A DNA stretch of 64,000 nt. It comes from Cannabis sativa. Taxonomy: Eukaryota; Streptophyta; Magnoliopsida; Rosales; Cannabaceae. The stretch lies in contig NC_083602.1 of assembly GCF_029168945.1 (NCBI RefSeq), positions 64,562,600 through 64,626,599 of the forward strand, given 5' to 3'. Numbering within the stretch: position 1 is the stretch's first letter; every line of letters begins with the position of its first letter. Position numbers and translations under genes: made by a program. Positions 22,940-33,982 of the stretch are shown here, in pieces. The notes beneath the pieces are model-generated. The model was given only the letters and a program-made list of their open reading frames with translations. It did no database searches and was not told where the DNA came from.

Positions 22940-23788
22940 ATGTATGATCGAATTATGAGTTCTACCTCTGCCAAGAGTATCAAGCATACCTTGCCTTATC
23001 CCAGCTTGATCAACAGAGTGGTTAAACGAGGTTCTCCAGTTGTTTATGAGCAAGACAAAATCCTTCCAGTCCCATCCATTGGTAAATTATTTAATCATGT
23101 GCATAGCAAACCACTTCCACTATCAGTTTTGGATGTCTCTGCTGTTGGGGCTTCACTAATGGAAGACTTACCCTCTGCTCCAACTGCTCCTTCATCCTCT
23201 CGAGATGAGGCTGCTTCCCGTTCTTGGCAATCTCAGTTGCTCACCACTGTTACTGATTTGGCCACTTCCTATGCTCGTGATCAACTCAGGCAACGTCGCT
23301 TTGAAAAATCAGTCATTGATGTTCTCACTGCTATGGCCAATGTCCTCAAGGAATCTGAAGCTTCTTCAGCTGTTCATTCTCAGGGGATTGTGTCTAGCTC
23401 CTCTGCTGATGGGTCTGGCCAGCATAAGGCCTCTCCTGGTCTCTCTCCATCTCATGTTGCAGTAGTTCCATCTGCTAAACAAAGTCAGCCACAAATGTCT
23501 GCAACTCTTCCAGTACCTTTATCTACTGATGTTCAAGGTGCTCAAGTTATTTCTCCATCAGCTGGTCTTGACAAAGAGATTGATTCCTGGTTTCAGCAAG
23601 GAGAGGATATTGGGGCTGGTATTCAGGGGGAGACTTCACACACTGCTGTAGTCCAGGGGGAGCATTCAAATGTGGCAGCTGTTCAGGGGGAGATTTTCAC
23701 TGTAGCTCTGTCATTTGCTCCTGATGGTGGTGACTCAAGGATTCTTGGTTCCTATGCTCCTCTGGTCTCTTATTCCAGCAGTGATTGA
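22940..23788 (+). CDS. ORF with partial plant-transposon-protein-like N terminus, 282 residues
   Basis: The frame opens upstream at 22916, but the first ATG is 22940. The N-terminal part (DLPTLMYDRIM, then LPYPSLINRV) recalls the C-terminal end of the putative plant transposon protein domain found in many plant retroelement ORFs; I judge this from memory of the motif. The rest is Ser/Gln/Val-rich and low in complexity. A basic helix-like stretch (ARDQLRQRRFEKSVIDVLTA) lies in the middle, and a three-fold VQGE-x-repeat is near the C terminus. There are no catalytic motifs. It is the only ORF of its element. Its function is unknown, and it is probably a truncated piece of a longer protein. Confidence 0.55.
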   Translation: MYDRIMSSTSAKSIKHTLPYPSLINRVVKRGSPVVYEQDKILPVPSIGKLFNHVHSKPLPLSVLDVSAVGASLMEDLPSAPTAPSSSRDEAASRSWQSQLLTTVTDLATSYARDQLRQRRFEKSVIDVLTAMANVLKESEASSAVHSQGIVSSSSADGSGQHKASPGLSPSHVAVVPSAKQSQPQMSATLPVPLSTDVQGAQVISPSAGLDKEIDSWFQQGEDIGAGIQGETSHTAVVQGEHSNVAAVQGEIFTVALSFAPDGGDSRILGSYAPLVSYSSSD

Positions 23789-23959
23789 TTATGATCATCG
23801 AGGGGAAGTTATTTTACCTTTTGATAAACTTTGTATACAGTGTTATTTTTTTTTTTTGGGTTTGTGTTAATATTTTGAATATTTCCTGTGTATCTTTTTG
23901 ATTGCGGTTTGTCTAAACTTTTGGTTGTTTAATCTGGATTGTCGTTGATCATAATTTGC

Positions 23960-23971
23960 CAAGGGGGAGAT
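23960..23971 (+). other. polypurine tract
   Basis: AAGGGGGAGA lies immediately before the TGTAAG start of the 3' LTR. Confidence 0.85.
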
Positions 23972-24726
23972 TGTAAGTGTCATGTTTTGTGAGGCAAATT
24001 AGATAATACTTTTGTTCAGTATTTCTGCATCAGTATTTGTTTGTCTAACATCTTTTCTGTAGTTAGTTGAATCTGTTTTCACTAATTTCATTTTAATGCC
24101 ATATCAGCTTTCTGCAAGTTTGTTAGTTTGTGCCAGCTGTACTTTGCTGGTTGGTTAGTTAGTTAGGTTTATTATCTTTAGTATATAAATTCTGTTAGGA
24201 CTGTTGTGCTAACTAACTCTCTTCTGTTAGAATCTTCTACTTGATTCTTGCTCTGCTAGGGCAATATTTTTTTGTGTTTGTTTCATGTTTGTGCAGATAG
24301 AAATTCCGATGATCTTCCTGAGGTTGAAGATGAAGATTGAATCTGCCTGATCTGAAGAGATTTCAGATCACTCTGTTGAAGGTGGTTCAGCTGTCTGAAT
24401 GTTCAGAGTTCGTGTGTACAGAGATCTTTTGGTGATTAGATCTTGATACTTGAGTGTGTTCAAGTGTTAGGTAACATTGTATAAAAGTCAATTTAGATTA
24501 CATTGTTTGATTTGAAGAATTAGAACTGGCAATTGTAATTGAATTGATTTTATAGTGGATGTTACTTTACCCGGTTCAAGGGAACCCAAGCACTACTCGG
24601 TTGGAATGCGTTTCCAATGCAGAGGAAGCTTGTAAATTCAGTGTTCTTTGATTTACTCTTTGTTTAATTCACGAGAATAATCTGTTTAGATTAATTGAAC
24701 TGAATCTGTAGTAATTAGGACTTTCA
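23972..24726 (+). repeat. complete 3' LTR, 755 bp
   Basis: It runs from TGTAAGTGTCATG to GGACTTTCA, with a TATATAAATT-type TATA box near 24181. Confidence 0.88.
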
Positions 24727-24775
24727 TTATATAATCATGGAGAATTATATATAGGCATATATAGGCGAAACTATG

Positions 24776-25260
24776 GTGCCGTTTGGTAACACTTTTGTTT
24801 TTAATTTTTTAATCACAAAATGAAAGTAAAATTTTTGTTTTTAAAAATTTTGCTTTTGAAAAACAAAAATGCGTTCTGTAACCACTTTTGTTTTTCAATT
24901 TTAAAAACAAAAAACAAAAGTTTGTTCTGTAAAGTTCATTTTCATTTTTATTTTTTGATTTTATTTACGTCGGGTTTAGGTCCGGGGTCGAATTTGGGTT
25001 CAAGTCAGAGGCCGAGTTCAGCGCCAGGGCCGTGAGGGGATTTGGGTCCGGGTTTGATCGAAGTCCAAGATATTAATTAAGAAAAAAAAATCTGTTTAAG
25101 AAAATATTGAAAGTGATTTTTTTTTTGTTTTTAAAATTTTGATTCTCATTTAAAAAATTGAAAAGTAAAAACAGTTTTATAGAACGTGTTTTTGAAAAAT
25201 ATTTGACTTTTTCAATTTTAAAAAAAGAAAACAGATTAAAAAAATGTTACCAAACGGCAC
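24776..25260. mobile_element. MITE-like element with 15-bp terminal inverted repeats
   Basis: GTGCCGTTTGGTAAC at 24776-24790 is exactly inverted at 25246-25260. Inner parts are also roughly complementary (TTTTTAATTTTT and AAAATTGAAAAA words). A short GC-rich core lies at about 24967-25050. No coding capacity. I see no exact target-site duplication, so the superfamily is not assigned. Confidence 0.75.
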
Positions 25261-25804
25261 TTATATGTATGTATACGCGATATGAATATATGGATAGAAA
25301 TACCTTCAGCCATTGATTCTTTGAGCTTCACTCCCCCACACGATCTTTGGATCTGCAAAAGAAAATAAAACTTAGCTAGTGTGTGTATTCAGGCTTCCAA
25401 GCTCTCTTTACTCTCTTTAAATAGAATTTATTATTTTCACAGAATGAGTGAGGAGTTCGGGGACCGGTAAGCTATATTTATAGGTGATATATTCCATCAG
25501 TATCTGTGCTACATTAATTGTCAGAATATTTTGACAACTAATTTGGGAAATAAATTAATTAGTAAATCGTAATCTGATCATATTTAAAAGATTTACTCTT
25601 ATCCTATTTTAATTTGTGATAATATACAATCAGCGAGTAGTCAGTGAGATAAAGCAAAATTAATTTAAATGATTTTGTATTAATATTAAAAATATTCTAA
25701 TATTAAATGAAAATATTCTAATAAAACACGCTAGGATCTAATGTGCCAAATCAGTTTTCTGTTAACCATATAAGATAAAAAATAAGAGAAAGATCACAAC
25801 TTAG
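25261..25804. other. AT-rich spacer
   Basis: I see no gene and no repeat of note here. Confidence 0.6.
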
Positions 25805-26938
25805 ATGGCGTTTGATTTACTGGAATGTAATTGTAATGGTAATAGGAATAGTAATGAAATGTAATGGTAATAGTAATGGGATTACTATTTCCATGTTTGG
25901 TTTATTTTGTAATAAACATTGTAATCATTTTTTTTATTTGGTTTAGTATAAAATAAAATTGAATAATTAATATATTGACCAAAATATCCTTATTTTATTT
26001 ATTGCGAACTACATTTGGTAAAGAGGTAATAAAGAGAAGGGTAGAAAAGTCTTTTTGCAGTATATTGGTAATTGTAATCCTCATTCATTTGTCATACTCA
26101 TGTAATGAGAATTCATCCAAGTAGTGTAATACTCATTACAAGGTAAAGTTAAAAGCCCCAACCAAATTTGAAAAAATATGCATAAAATACCTTAAAATTT
26201 TTTCCCTAATCTAATACATTTTAAAATTTAAAAAATACGACCACTTTACAATAAACCCAAAAATACCCCTCTCATTTTCAAACCTCAAGTCTCTCTCTTC
26301 CTCTATCTCTCTCGGTTGTTCTCTCACCATCTCACCCTCACCAACCCTCTTTTTTTTTTCGTCGGATGTGATTTGGGCAAAATCTGGATTTGGGGTTTGA
26401 TTTCGTCAGGCCCGATGCAGCCCGATGCAGGCCCGATGCCGGTCCGATGGTAACACAAAAAATTGAGAAAGACAAAGGCCCGATAGTGGGCCCGATGGTG
26501 GGCCCGATGCATGTGTAAAAAAAATAGAATTTGATATGGCTCGATGGGTCCGATGGGCCCGATGGTTGGCCCGATGGTGGGCCCGATGGAGCCCGATTGC
26601 ATGTGTAAAAAAATAGAATTTAATATGGCCCGATGGGTCCGATGGGCACGATGAGCCCGATGGTGGGCCCGATAGTGGGCCCGATGGTTGGCCCGATAGT
26701 GGGCCCGATGGGGCCCGATGGTCTACAGTGTAGTGAAAGAGAGAAGAAAAGAGAGGGGGTAATGTAAATGGGGGTATTTTAGGAATATTATAAAATGTGT
26801 CATATCCCACAAATATCAAATATTATGAGTTTAAGGGAAAAATTTCAAGAATATGTAAGCATAAAAAATCAAATTTCCCTATTGTAATTGTAATCTCCAT
26901 TCCATTCCAATCTTAATTACACCAAAGCAAACATACCA
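25805..26938. mobile_element. MITE-like element with internal minisatellite
   Basis: The left end GATGGCGTTTGATTTACTGG and the right end CAAAGCAAACATACCAT are imperfect inverted repeats. Both are followed inwards by GGAATGtAAT and its complement. About 350 bp in, a second unit begins (TTTTTTCCCTAA near 26200 and TTAAGGGAAAAATTT near 26832), which suggests a second element nested inside. TSDs are not resolved. Confidence 0.45.
26405..26725. repeat. GGGCCCGATGG minisatellite
   Basis: About twenty degenerate copies of a 9-12 bp unit (GGCCCGATGG, GGGCCCGATAGT, GGTCCGATGG) are interrupted twice by AATAGAATTTgATATGG. On the minus strand it gives Gly/Pro-rich open frames, which I take as a by-product. 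Confidence 0.9.
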
Positions 26939-27086
26939 TTAATATCATGAATATTTAGCATCAGTGAGAGTTTTTTTTTATTAGGAGAAAAAAAATACAA
27001 ACCAATTTATTTTTATAATAATTTAAATTTTACTACAGGCACGACTATAAAATATAATATGATTTTAATATATATAATTTTCAATT

Positions 27087-27117
<31 letters not shown>

Positions 27118-28538
27118 GAAAAAAACCTAGCGAAATACTGTACCCTTCTTTGAGAAATTTGCTAAACTAACTATTTAAAATAGTAAAATTTATAAAATAA
27201 CTTTACACATGATGGTTATACAATGTAAATTTATGATAATTTTGTAATCATGATAGTTATTTATAGTTGCATAGTATAATTTATAATTATTTTTGTGATA
27301 TAAAAAATAATTTTGCTGATAAAAATTTGAAAAAGTAATTTTGCTAATAAAATCATTCATGGTCTATTTTTACAAAAGAGTCTCCCTAGTAATCTATAAG
27401 CGAAATTTCCACAAACAGTGTTATTTTATTTTTGGACTACTCAATCAACCCTCTTGATTCCTTTCCAACTCCGCAAACGTATCATGACACGCTGGATAGG
27501 ACAGCGCTATCATTGCTTCCACATCAACTATGTGCCGTGGATTTCGCTCCGTTCGGTCCCACCATTTTTTAAAATTTTAAGCTCCTATGTGACCCCCACT
27601 CATATATTTGATTTATATCTATGATTAATCATATTATGCGATTCGGGTTGATTGATCGGACGGCTGTCGGTCCATCAGCTGGAAAATAGAGCTGGTAAAA
27701 ATATATTTTTTTATGAAGACAAGAGAAGGCTCAAACTGGGCTTGGCCGGGCCACTGAGGCGAAAAGAGTCGCTATCGGATCATGGACAAACTCACCCCGT
27801 GCATGTGGGCCACGTGTATCTCATCGACTTCCTTCTTCCTCATCGTAAGTCAGAACAACCTGGTTTCGACCCTCGTTGACCCTAATATTACATTTACATA
27901 TTACAGCTTAATTTTGTTAAATTCGGCGTGTCTGATAGTCATATGGATTTTGTCCTTCTATTTTTGTTACTTTTTTTTTTTCTTTTTGGTCTTTATATTT
28001 TTTTAGACTGTGAGGCCCTGTTCTTCGCCAATATATAGTATGATCACAAAACGTCAAAACTGGGTTTATTCGATTTTTTTCTTGGAGGGTAAGAATATTG
28101 AGTATCATGTAAATATATCTATGCGAGGTCAGTTTTTGCATGTTATTCAATTTAACAATTATAGGGTCGAATTTTGTCTAAATTATTAAGTACAATAATT
28201 GAGCTTTTTTAATTAATCAAGTAAATAATTGTGTTGCTTATTAATATTCAATGAGCCATTATAGTTTGTCCCGACTGCAATAATACTTTTATATAATAAC
28301 CTTTAAAATTAAAAAATAAATAAATTGTAAGACTTTATTTTTATTTATTTTTTTTACGGAATTTTACATAAAAATTCCTATAACAATTAACGGAACAATC
28401 TAAATTATAACTAAAATTTATATAACAACCCACATAGAAATCATCGGAGAAACTCAAACTCGTAAATTTGAAAAAAAAAATAATATATAAAGTACTTTTC
28501 CTAAATTGTATCATGCATAATGGAAAATTCGACAATAC
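26939..28538. other. AT-rich spacer, no gene recognised
   Basis: A poly(A) run occupies 27092-27117. The segment 27400-27900 has a more balanced composition but no recognisable protein, although it could be part of an unrecognised gene or promoter. A second copy of the 15840 repeat lies at 28330-28515. Confidence 0.5.
28330..28515. repeat. dispersed repeat, copy 2
   Basis: It shares poly(T), ACCCACATAGAAA, CGTAAATTTGAAAAA and a final AAGTAC-TTTTCCTAAATT-like end with 15840-16060. Confidence 0.5.
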
Positions 28539-28573
28539 CTCTCTCTCTCTCTCTCTCTCTTTTTTTTTTTTTT
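28539..28573. repeat. (CT)11 microsatellite followed by poly(T)
   Basis: Eleven CT units end at 28560 and a T run follows. The T run is probably the poly(A) tail of the minus-strand LINE to the right. Confidence 0.85.
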
Positions 28574-31400
28574 CTTTTTGAGGAAACTAATATGCAACTA
28601 TATTAATATTAAACAGTAAGTTCAGTTACAAGATCGAAAAATACAATCAATGGAATTAATACCATTCCAAATAATATCTTTATCTGTTCCTAATGCCTTT
28701 TTGCTAGGGCATGAGCTAAGGTATGTAGGAATATGATTAATTCGCACATAGAAAAAGATGATAAAAATAATATAACTTTGTTAACTAAATCAGATAAAGA
28801 AGATTTTTCTCTCTATTTGTGCTTGATTTTATTCACTAGCACTTGACAATTAGTCTGAAAATGAAGCCAAAGGAAACTTCACACTTTCACACCATTGAAG
28901 AGCTCTAAGAAGAGCATGAGCTTCAGCAAGAATGGGAGAAAGAGCTCCAGGCATAGATGAATAAAACCTAGCAATTACATCACTCCTACAGTTTTGAATA
29001 ACGGCCCCAAAACCAAGTTTCATAGAATCCTTGTTTATGGTTGCATCTGTACTTAGAGCAAATTTCCCCTGTGGAGGCAAAGGAGGTAACTCAAAGAAGT
29101 TGAGGTTGTGTGAACAGTAGTAGTAGAGGTCCTTTGAGCACTTGTGTAGTCCTGCAAAAAGGTAACTATTCAACTTTTGACATCTACTATAAAAGCTTTA
29201 TTATCATTAAAAAGTGTGTTATTTCTTCAATTTCAAATAGCCCAAACTATATTGAAAAATAAGGAAAGATCCTCTTTACTTAAACTATCAAAAACCAGCT
29301 AAAAGAAAATTTTTAATATCACCAAGCATATGATTATAATAGAATTGAGAAAATCTAGTTTAATTCCAAATTTGGACTACTCTGGAACACCCTAGGAATG
29401 CATGAGTGACACTATCAATGTGGTTAGAGCAAAGGGAGCAGCATAGGTTATTAAGGATATTTCTTTTGAAAAGGTTGAAGGAAATAGGGAGAATATGCTT
29501 AAAAGCATTCCAAATGAAATGCTTGATTTTGGAGGAATGTTAGGGATCCAGACAGTTTTCCACCAACTTTAAAAATAATCAAAACTAGAGGAAGAAGGGG
29601 AGGTAATGCGGTAAGGTGCTAGAGAGGTAGCAAGGTGATATGCTGAGCTGACAGTTAAAACTCTAAAGGAATGATGACCCCAAATAAATGAATCTTCTTC
29701 GGTGTGATCAATAGGGGTCTTAAGTATAGCATGGACAATATCTTCAGAGAAATAGGAAAGAAGTTTGTTCAGGTCCCAAATGCCAAGATCATTTATAAAG
29801 AAGGAAATAGTATTCTTTGGAGGATGGATGTTATCTTTGAAATTGAGAACCTTAAAACCAGGGATCCAGTTATAGTGAAGGGTGGAAATTGATTTACCAT
29901 TCCCTACTTTCCAAATAAGCCCTTATTTACAAAGGTCCTTGCCCCGTAAGATACTGCTCCAGGAATAAGAGGGACATTGGCCTTTAGAGACTAAAAGAAA
30001 ATCATTGTACTTAAAGTATTTAGCTTTTGAAAGTCTGAAAAGAAGAGAGTTTGGATTAGTGGAAATCCTCCACGCTTGTTTGGCAAGCAAAGCTTGATTG
30101 TGAAAAATAAAGGATCGAAAACCCAACCCCAAAAAACTTAGATTCACAAAGAGAGTTTCAATTTTTCCAATGAATTTTAGTATTACTACCCATAGAACCC
30201 CACGAAAACAAGACATTGCATCAGAAGAGATTACTTGGATAACAACTTTAATAAGAGTCTCTTTCCCTGCCTTAGCGAATAAATTATTGTTCTAAATATT
30301 TAATTTAGCACTAGCTTTCTGAAGAAGGAAAAAGAAAGAAGACTTCTTGGACTTGCTAAAGCATTGGAGAACACCTAGGTATTTAGAAAAAAAAAAGGCT
30401 TATTATTAAGGTTAAGAGAAGTATAGAAAAGGTTCTTATCAGGGAAACTAGTGTTAGGGGAAAGAGAATAAAAGACTTAGAAAAATTCATAGACTGACCA
30501 GTGGCTTTATTATAAAGGGATACGATGTCCTGAATTGCCCTACAATTATTGGGAGTAACAATAGTAAACAAAAGATTATCATCCACAAAAAGGAGGTGAG
30601 AAATTGGTGGAGCAGATCTACAAATATAAATACCACAAAAAAGACCAGCTCTAGTTCTAAGACAAATTACAGTAGAGAGACCTTTTGCTATAAGTAGAAA
30701 AAGATAGGGTGATAAAGGATCACCCTGTCTAATTCCCCTAGAAGGAGAAGATGAGGGGAGTAAGACATTGTTAATAGATAACTTGAAAGACACAGAGAAT
30801 ATACACTTAATAATCAGGGAAACTACAGGGAAAGCCAAAATTATTAAGGATGCCCTTAATAAAGCTTCAATCAACTCTATCAAAAGCTTTTTTTCATGTT
30901 AAGTTTGAGAGCTGCCCAACCAACTTTACCCCATTTCTTATTGTTGAATAGCAATAATAACTTCATTAGTAATTAGGACATAATAAAAAATGATTCTATA
31001 TCACAAAAGAAAGCACTTTGATTATTAGAGATAAGATCACTTAAAATCATTTTAAGTCTGTTAGCAATAGTCTTTGCAATCACTTTATAAATAGTAGAAC
31101 AAAGACTAATAGGCCTAAAATCTCTAATGGAAGAGGCCTTATTCTTTTTAAGTGTAAGAACTAAAATAGTTTCATTAATAGTAGAGAAATCAGCATGATT
31201 ATTCAAAACAACAAGAACAGAAGTACATAAATTACCCATAATAGACCACTTCTTCTAGTAAAAATAAGGATTCAAACCATCAAAACCAAGAACTTTAACA
31301 CTAGATAATTGAAAATGAGCCAACCTGTCCTCATCTGAAGTGAAAGGCTGACTAAGAAACTAAAACTGAGAAGAAGATATAGTATTAGTAATACCATGAA
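28561..31400 (-). pseudogene. decayed, 5'-truncated LINE (RT to RNase H)
   Basis: Minus-strand remnants of one ORF2 lie in the right order. An RT N-terminal part (RDFRPISLCSTIYKVIAKTIANR) lies at 30973-31239. The RT core (RGIRQGDPLSPYLF, then HLLFVDD) lies at 30383-30883. RT thumb-like pieces lie at 29923-30216. A C-terminal RNase H (LSTDATINKDSMKLGFGAVI, AEAHALLRAL) lies at 28850-29173. Each piece is in a different frame or separated by stops. Endonuclease and ORF1 are missing. It is much older than the LINE at 9483. Confidence 0.85.
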
Positions 31401-31439
31401 GAATACAATTAATTGAGTGAAAATTAGAAACCTTAGTAT

Positions 31440-32020
31440 ATTCGTCTTCTCTACTAGGAGGGACAAAATGTGGTTCGCTTAATCCCTTATCTGAAGAGCA
31501 GGAATAGAGCATTTGTAAATGCGCACTCTCTAAAAACAATGGTGCCAAACTTGCTAGATATCTCATGGAATGAAGTAGTTTCAGGCATATCCCCCCACCT
31601 TCGACAAAGGCATACTATTGGTGTCTCCCAACCACTAATAGCCAATCTGGCTAGAGTAGAAGTACCCTATCCGATTCTACTTCAGAGCAGACTTCAAGGC
31701 AAAATAGTATCCAATCTCATAAGGAGTAGGTTGAGGCAAGTCTAGCTCTACATAAAGAATAAACATCGCTGAAAAGTACTTGATACCTTTCGGGGTGATT
31801 TGTGTTGGGCACATTCTGAAGTATGCTGCAATGTCTCTAAAGTAGGGGTGCAAAGGTAGCACTACCACTGCTGAATGTGGCACTCCGACAATGATATCCA
31901 AGTGAGGGCCAACTAGTGCGCTCGTTGGTCCTTCGATGGCACCTCACACTTGAATCCTCTCGCTAGTCCATTCTCTTTTATCTTATCGAGAGTCTCGACG
32001 TTGATAACAAATGTAGGAGA
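31440..32020 (-). pseudogene. fragment resembling the gypsy-type putative transposase domain
   Basis: The clearest frame (31677-31901) has LPLHPYFRDIAAYFRMCPTQ and ITPKGIKYFSAMFILYVELD. This resembles the plant domain called transposase (putative), gypsy type (Pfam PF04195), which I recognise from its LPLHPFF...PxQxxPN pattern. On the minus strand the reading continues upstream across the solo LTR and the copia element (33925-33978, then 53134 onwards). This fragment was therefore the target of both insertions. Confidence 0.5.
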
Positions 32021-32025
32021 GATCC

Positions 32026-33919
32026 TGTTGGAAATTATTTTACCAGGATCTTAGATCTACTCACAAGTATGTTTATTAACACCCTAAATATGAACTTTCT
32101 AAAACAATGAAATAAACACATATAAAGTTAAGAAACCTTACATTGGGTGCAGCGGAATAATATGACTCCTTCCGTTCAGATATCTAGCCCTTGATTCCTT
32201 TCTGTAGCAAAGCATTATCAATATCTGAACCTGGATTTCTTTCTCTGAATCTTTGATGCTGAAACCTCCTTCTTGCTGAAAGTCTTTCTTCACGATCTTC
32301 CTCACTATGATTGAGGTATCACTTGCTGTGTGTGGGCACTACTCATACACTAAGAATTTCGAAATTATCAAGGAAGAAGAGAGAGAGAGGGTGGCGGCCA
32401 AGGTAGAGAGAGAAAGGCTCAGGTTTTCTGATTCAGAAGTGTCAGAAGAAAAGTGTAATTTTCCTGAAGCCTTCACTATCTATTTATAGCATTCCACTAG
32501 GGTTAGGTTTGAATTATTTGACATTAAAATAATGAAAATATCAGTTTAAATTTCCTACAAAAGTGGCAGGCCCTATACTAGTGGATTTGGGCCTCACTTT
32601 TTGCAATTTTGCAGTTTTACCTTTTCTGCATCTGATTTTCTCAAAAACGCCAATTTTCAAATTCAACCATTTAAATGCCAATTCTAACTATTTAATAACT
32701 ATAAATAATTATTAAATAATATTTTCATTTATCATATTTATTAATTGAACCATACAAAGTATCATAATTAACAAATATGCCCCTATAAACTCTTTCTTTA
32801 CAATTTCGCCCTTACTTAATGAAAAATTCACAAATAGACATAGTCTAATTTGAGAATTATAATTGATTAATCAAAACCAATTATATGAGTCTTACAAGCA
32901 ATATTATCTCAACTAGTGCGGGGACCATGGGTCTATATAACCGAGCTTCCAATAAGTAGATCAAGAATTTAGCATTAAAATTCACTAACTTATTAATTCT
33001 TCGTTAAATCCACACATAGAACTTAGAATTGCACTCTCAGTATATAGAATGCTCTATATGTTCCACCATATAGACACATCATTAGTTATCCATTGTTATA
33101 ATCCTAATTTGATCAATGATCCTCTATATGAATGATCTACACTGTAAAGGGATTAAATTACCGTTACACCCTACAATGTATTTATTCCTTAAAACACTTG
33201 ACCCCGTATAAATGATATTTCAGCTTATGTGAAATGAGTACTCCACCATTTATGTTCGTTTGGTCAAGCTCGAAGGAGATCATCTTTTGCTTACTATTCG
33301 CCAGATAGAAGCTAAAGATTCCATATTTATGATAGCGCTCCCACTCAATTGCACTACAGTGTTCCCAAAATGTACGTATCACCCTGACCTAAAAGTAGGC
33401 TTAACTAACAAATCAAAGAACACGAATAGCCTTTCAAGATTGAGCCTAATCATATCAGGATTAAGATCATTTGATCTAGGATCAACTAGGCGATATTGAC
33501 TTGAATAGATATTACGGTAAGTTTAATTAAATCTAAGTCAAAGTTCAATATCGGTCCCTTCCGATGCATACTCCATGCATCCAACCTGAGCTTTACTTTA
33601 ACCAATGTTCTGGAAAGAACATAGTATTTCTCCAAATACAAGTAAACTCTGTTGTAGATTATCATATCAGTAAAACCCTGTGTCTGATAAATCTAGGAAA
33701 CTTTATTCACATAGTCATGTTTACTTTCCAATGTGTTGACAGCACAATAAACAGGATCAAGTATGTGAAAAGGGTTTCAGATGAATTTATACATTATGTA
33801 CATATAATCATGAAATAAATCATGTGAACCATGCAACATTAAATGTTATTTCTGATCTATATTAATAAGTAAATCTGATTATATTGAAATGAGTTTTATT
33901 TAGGGCATAAAACCCAACA
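32026..33919 (-). mobile_element. copia solo LTR, 1894 bp, TSD GATCC
   Basis: The ends are TGTTGG and CCAACA. Both flanks are GATCC (32021-32025 and 33920-33924). The sequence is a diverged, inverted relative of the LTR at 33983-35869, with shared blocks such as CAGCGGAATA, GGACCATGG and ATCCTCTATA. No internal domain is present. A TATA box (TATAAATA on the minus strand) lies at about 32479-32487 and would drive leftward transcription. Confidence 0.93.
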
Positions 33920-33982
33920 GATCCAACATTCTCCCTGTATCCCATAGTACGAAACTTGAGGGTCAAAAGCCTGTATCAGAAC

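Larger units (their letters stand above)
22573..24726 (+). mobile_element. non-autonomous LTR retrotransposon with one ORF, 5' LTR truncated
   Basis: A complete 3' LTR (23972-24726, 755 bp, TGTAAG...TTTCA) follows a polypurine tract. The left side keeps only the last 224 bp of the 5' LTR (22573-22796). A primer-binding site TGGTATCAGAGC follows at 22799. The two LTR ends differ at four positions in 224. Between them there is about 1.17 kb with one ORF and no protease, RT or integrase. It would need enzymes from another element to move. The truncation prevents a TSD check. Confidence 0.85.

Noticed and set aside
26324..26819. Gly/Pro-rich open frames on the minus strand
   Set aside because: They are translations of the GGGCCCGAT minisatellite; the repeats explain the open frame.
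27652..28006. Overlapping 74-75 codon frames on the plus strand
   Set aside because: No motif, no supporting promoter or splice pattern, and a low-complexity end.
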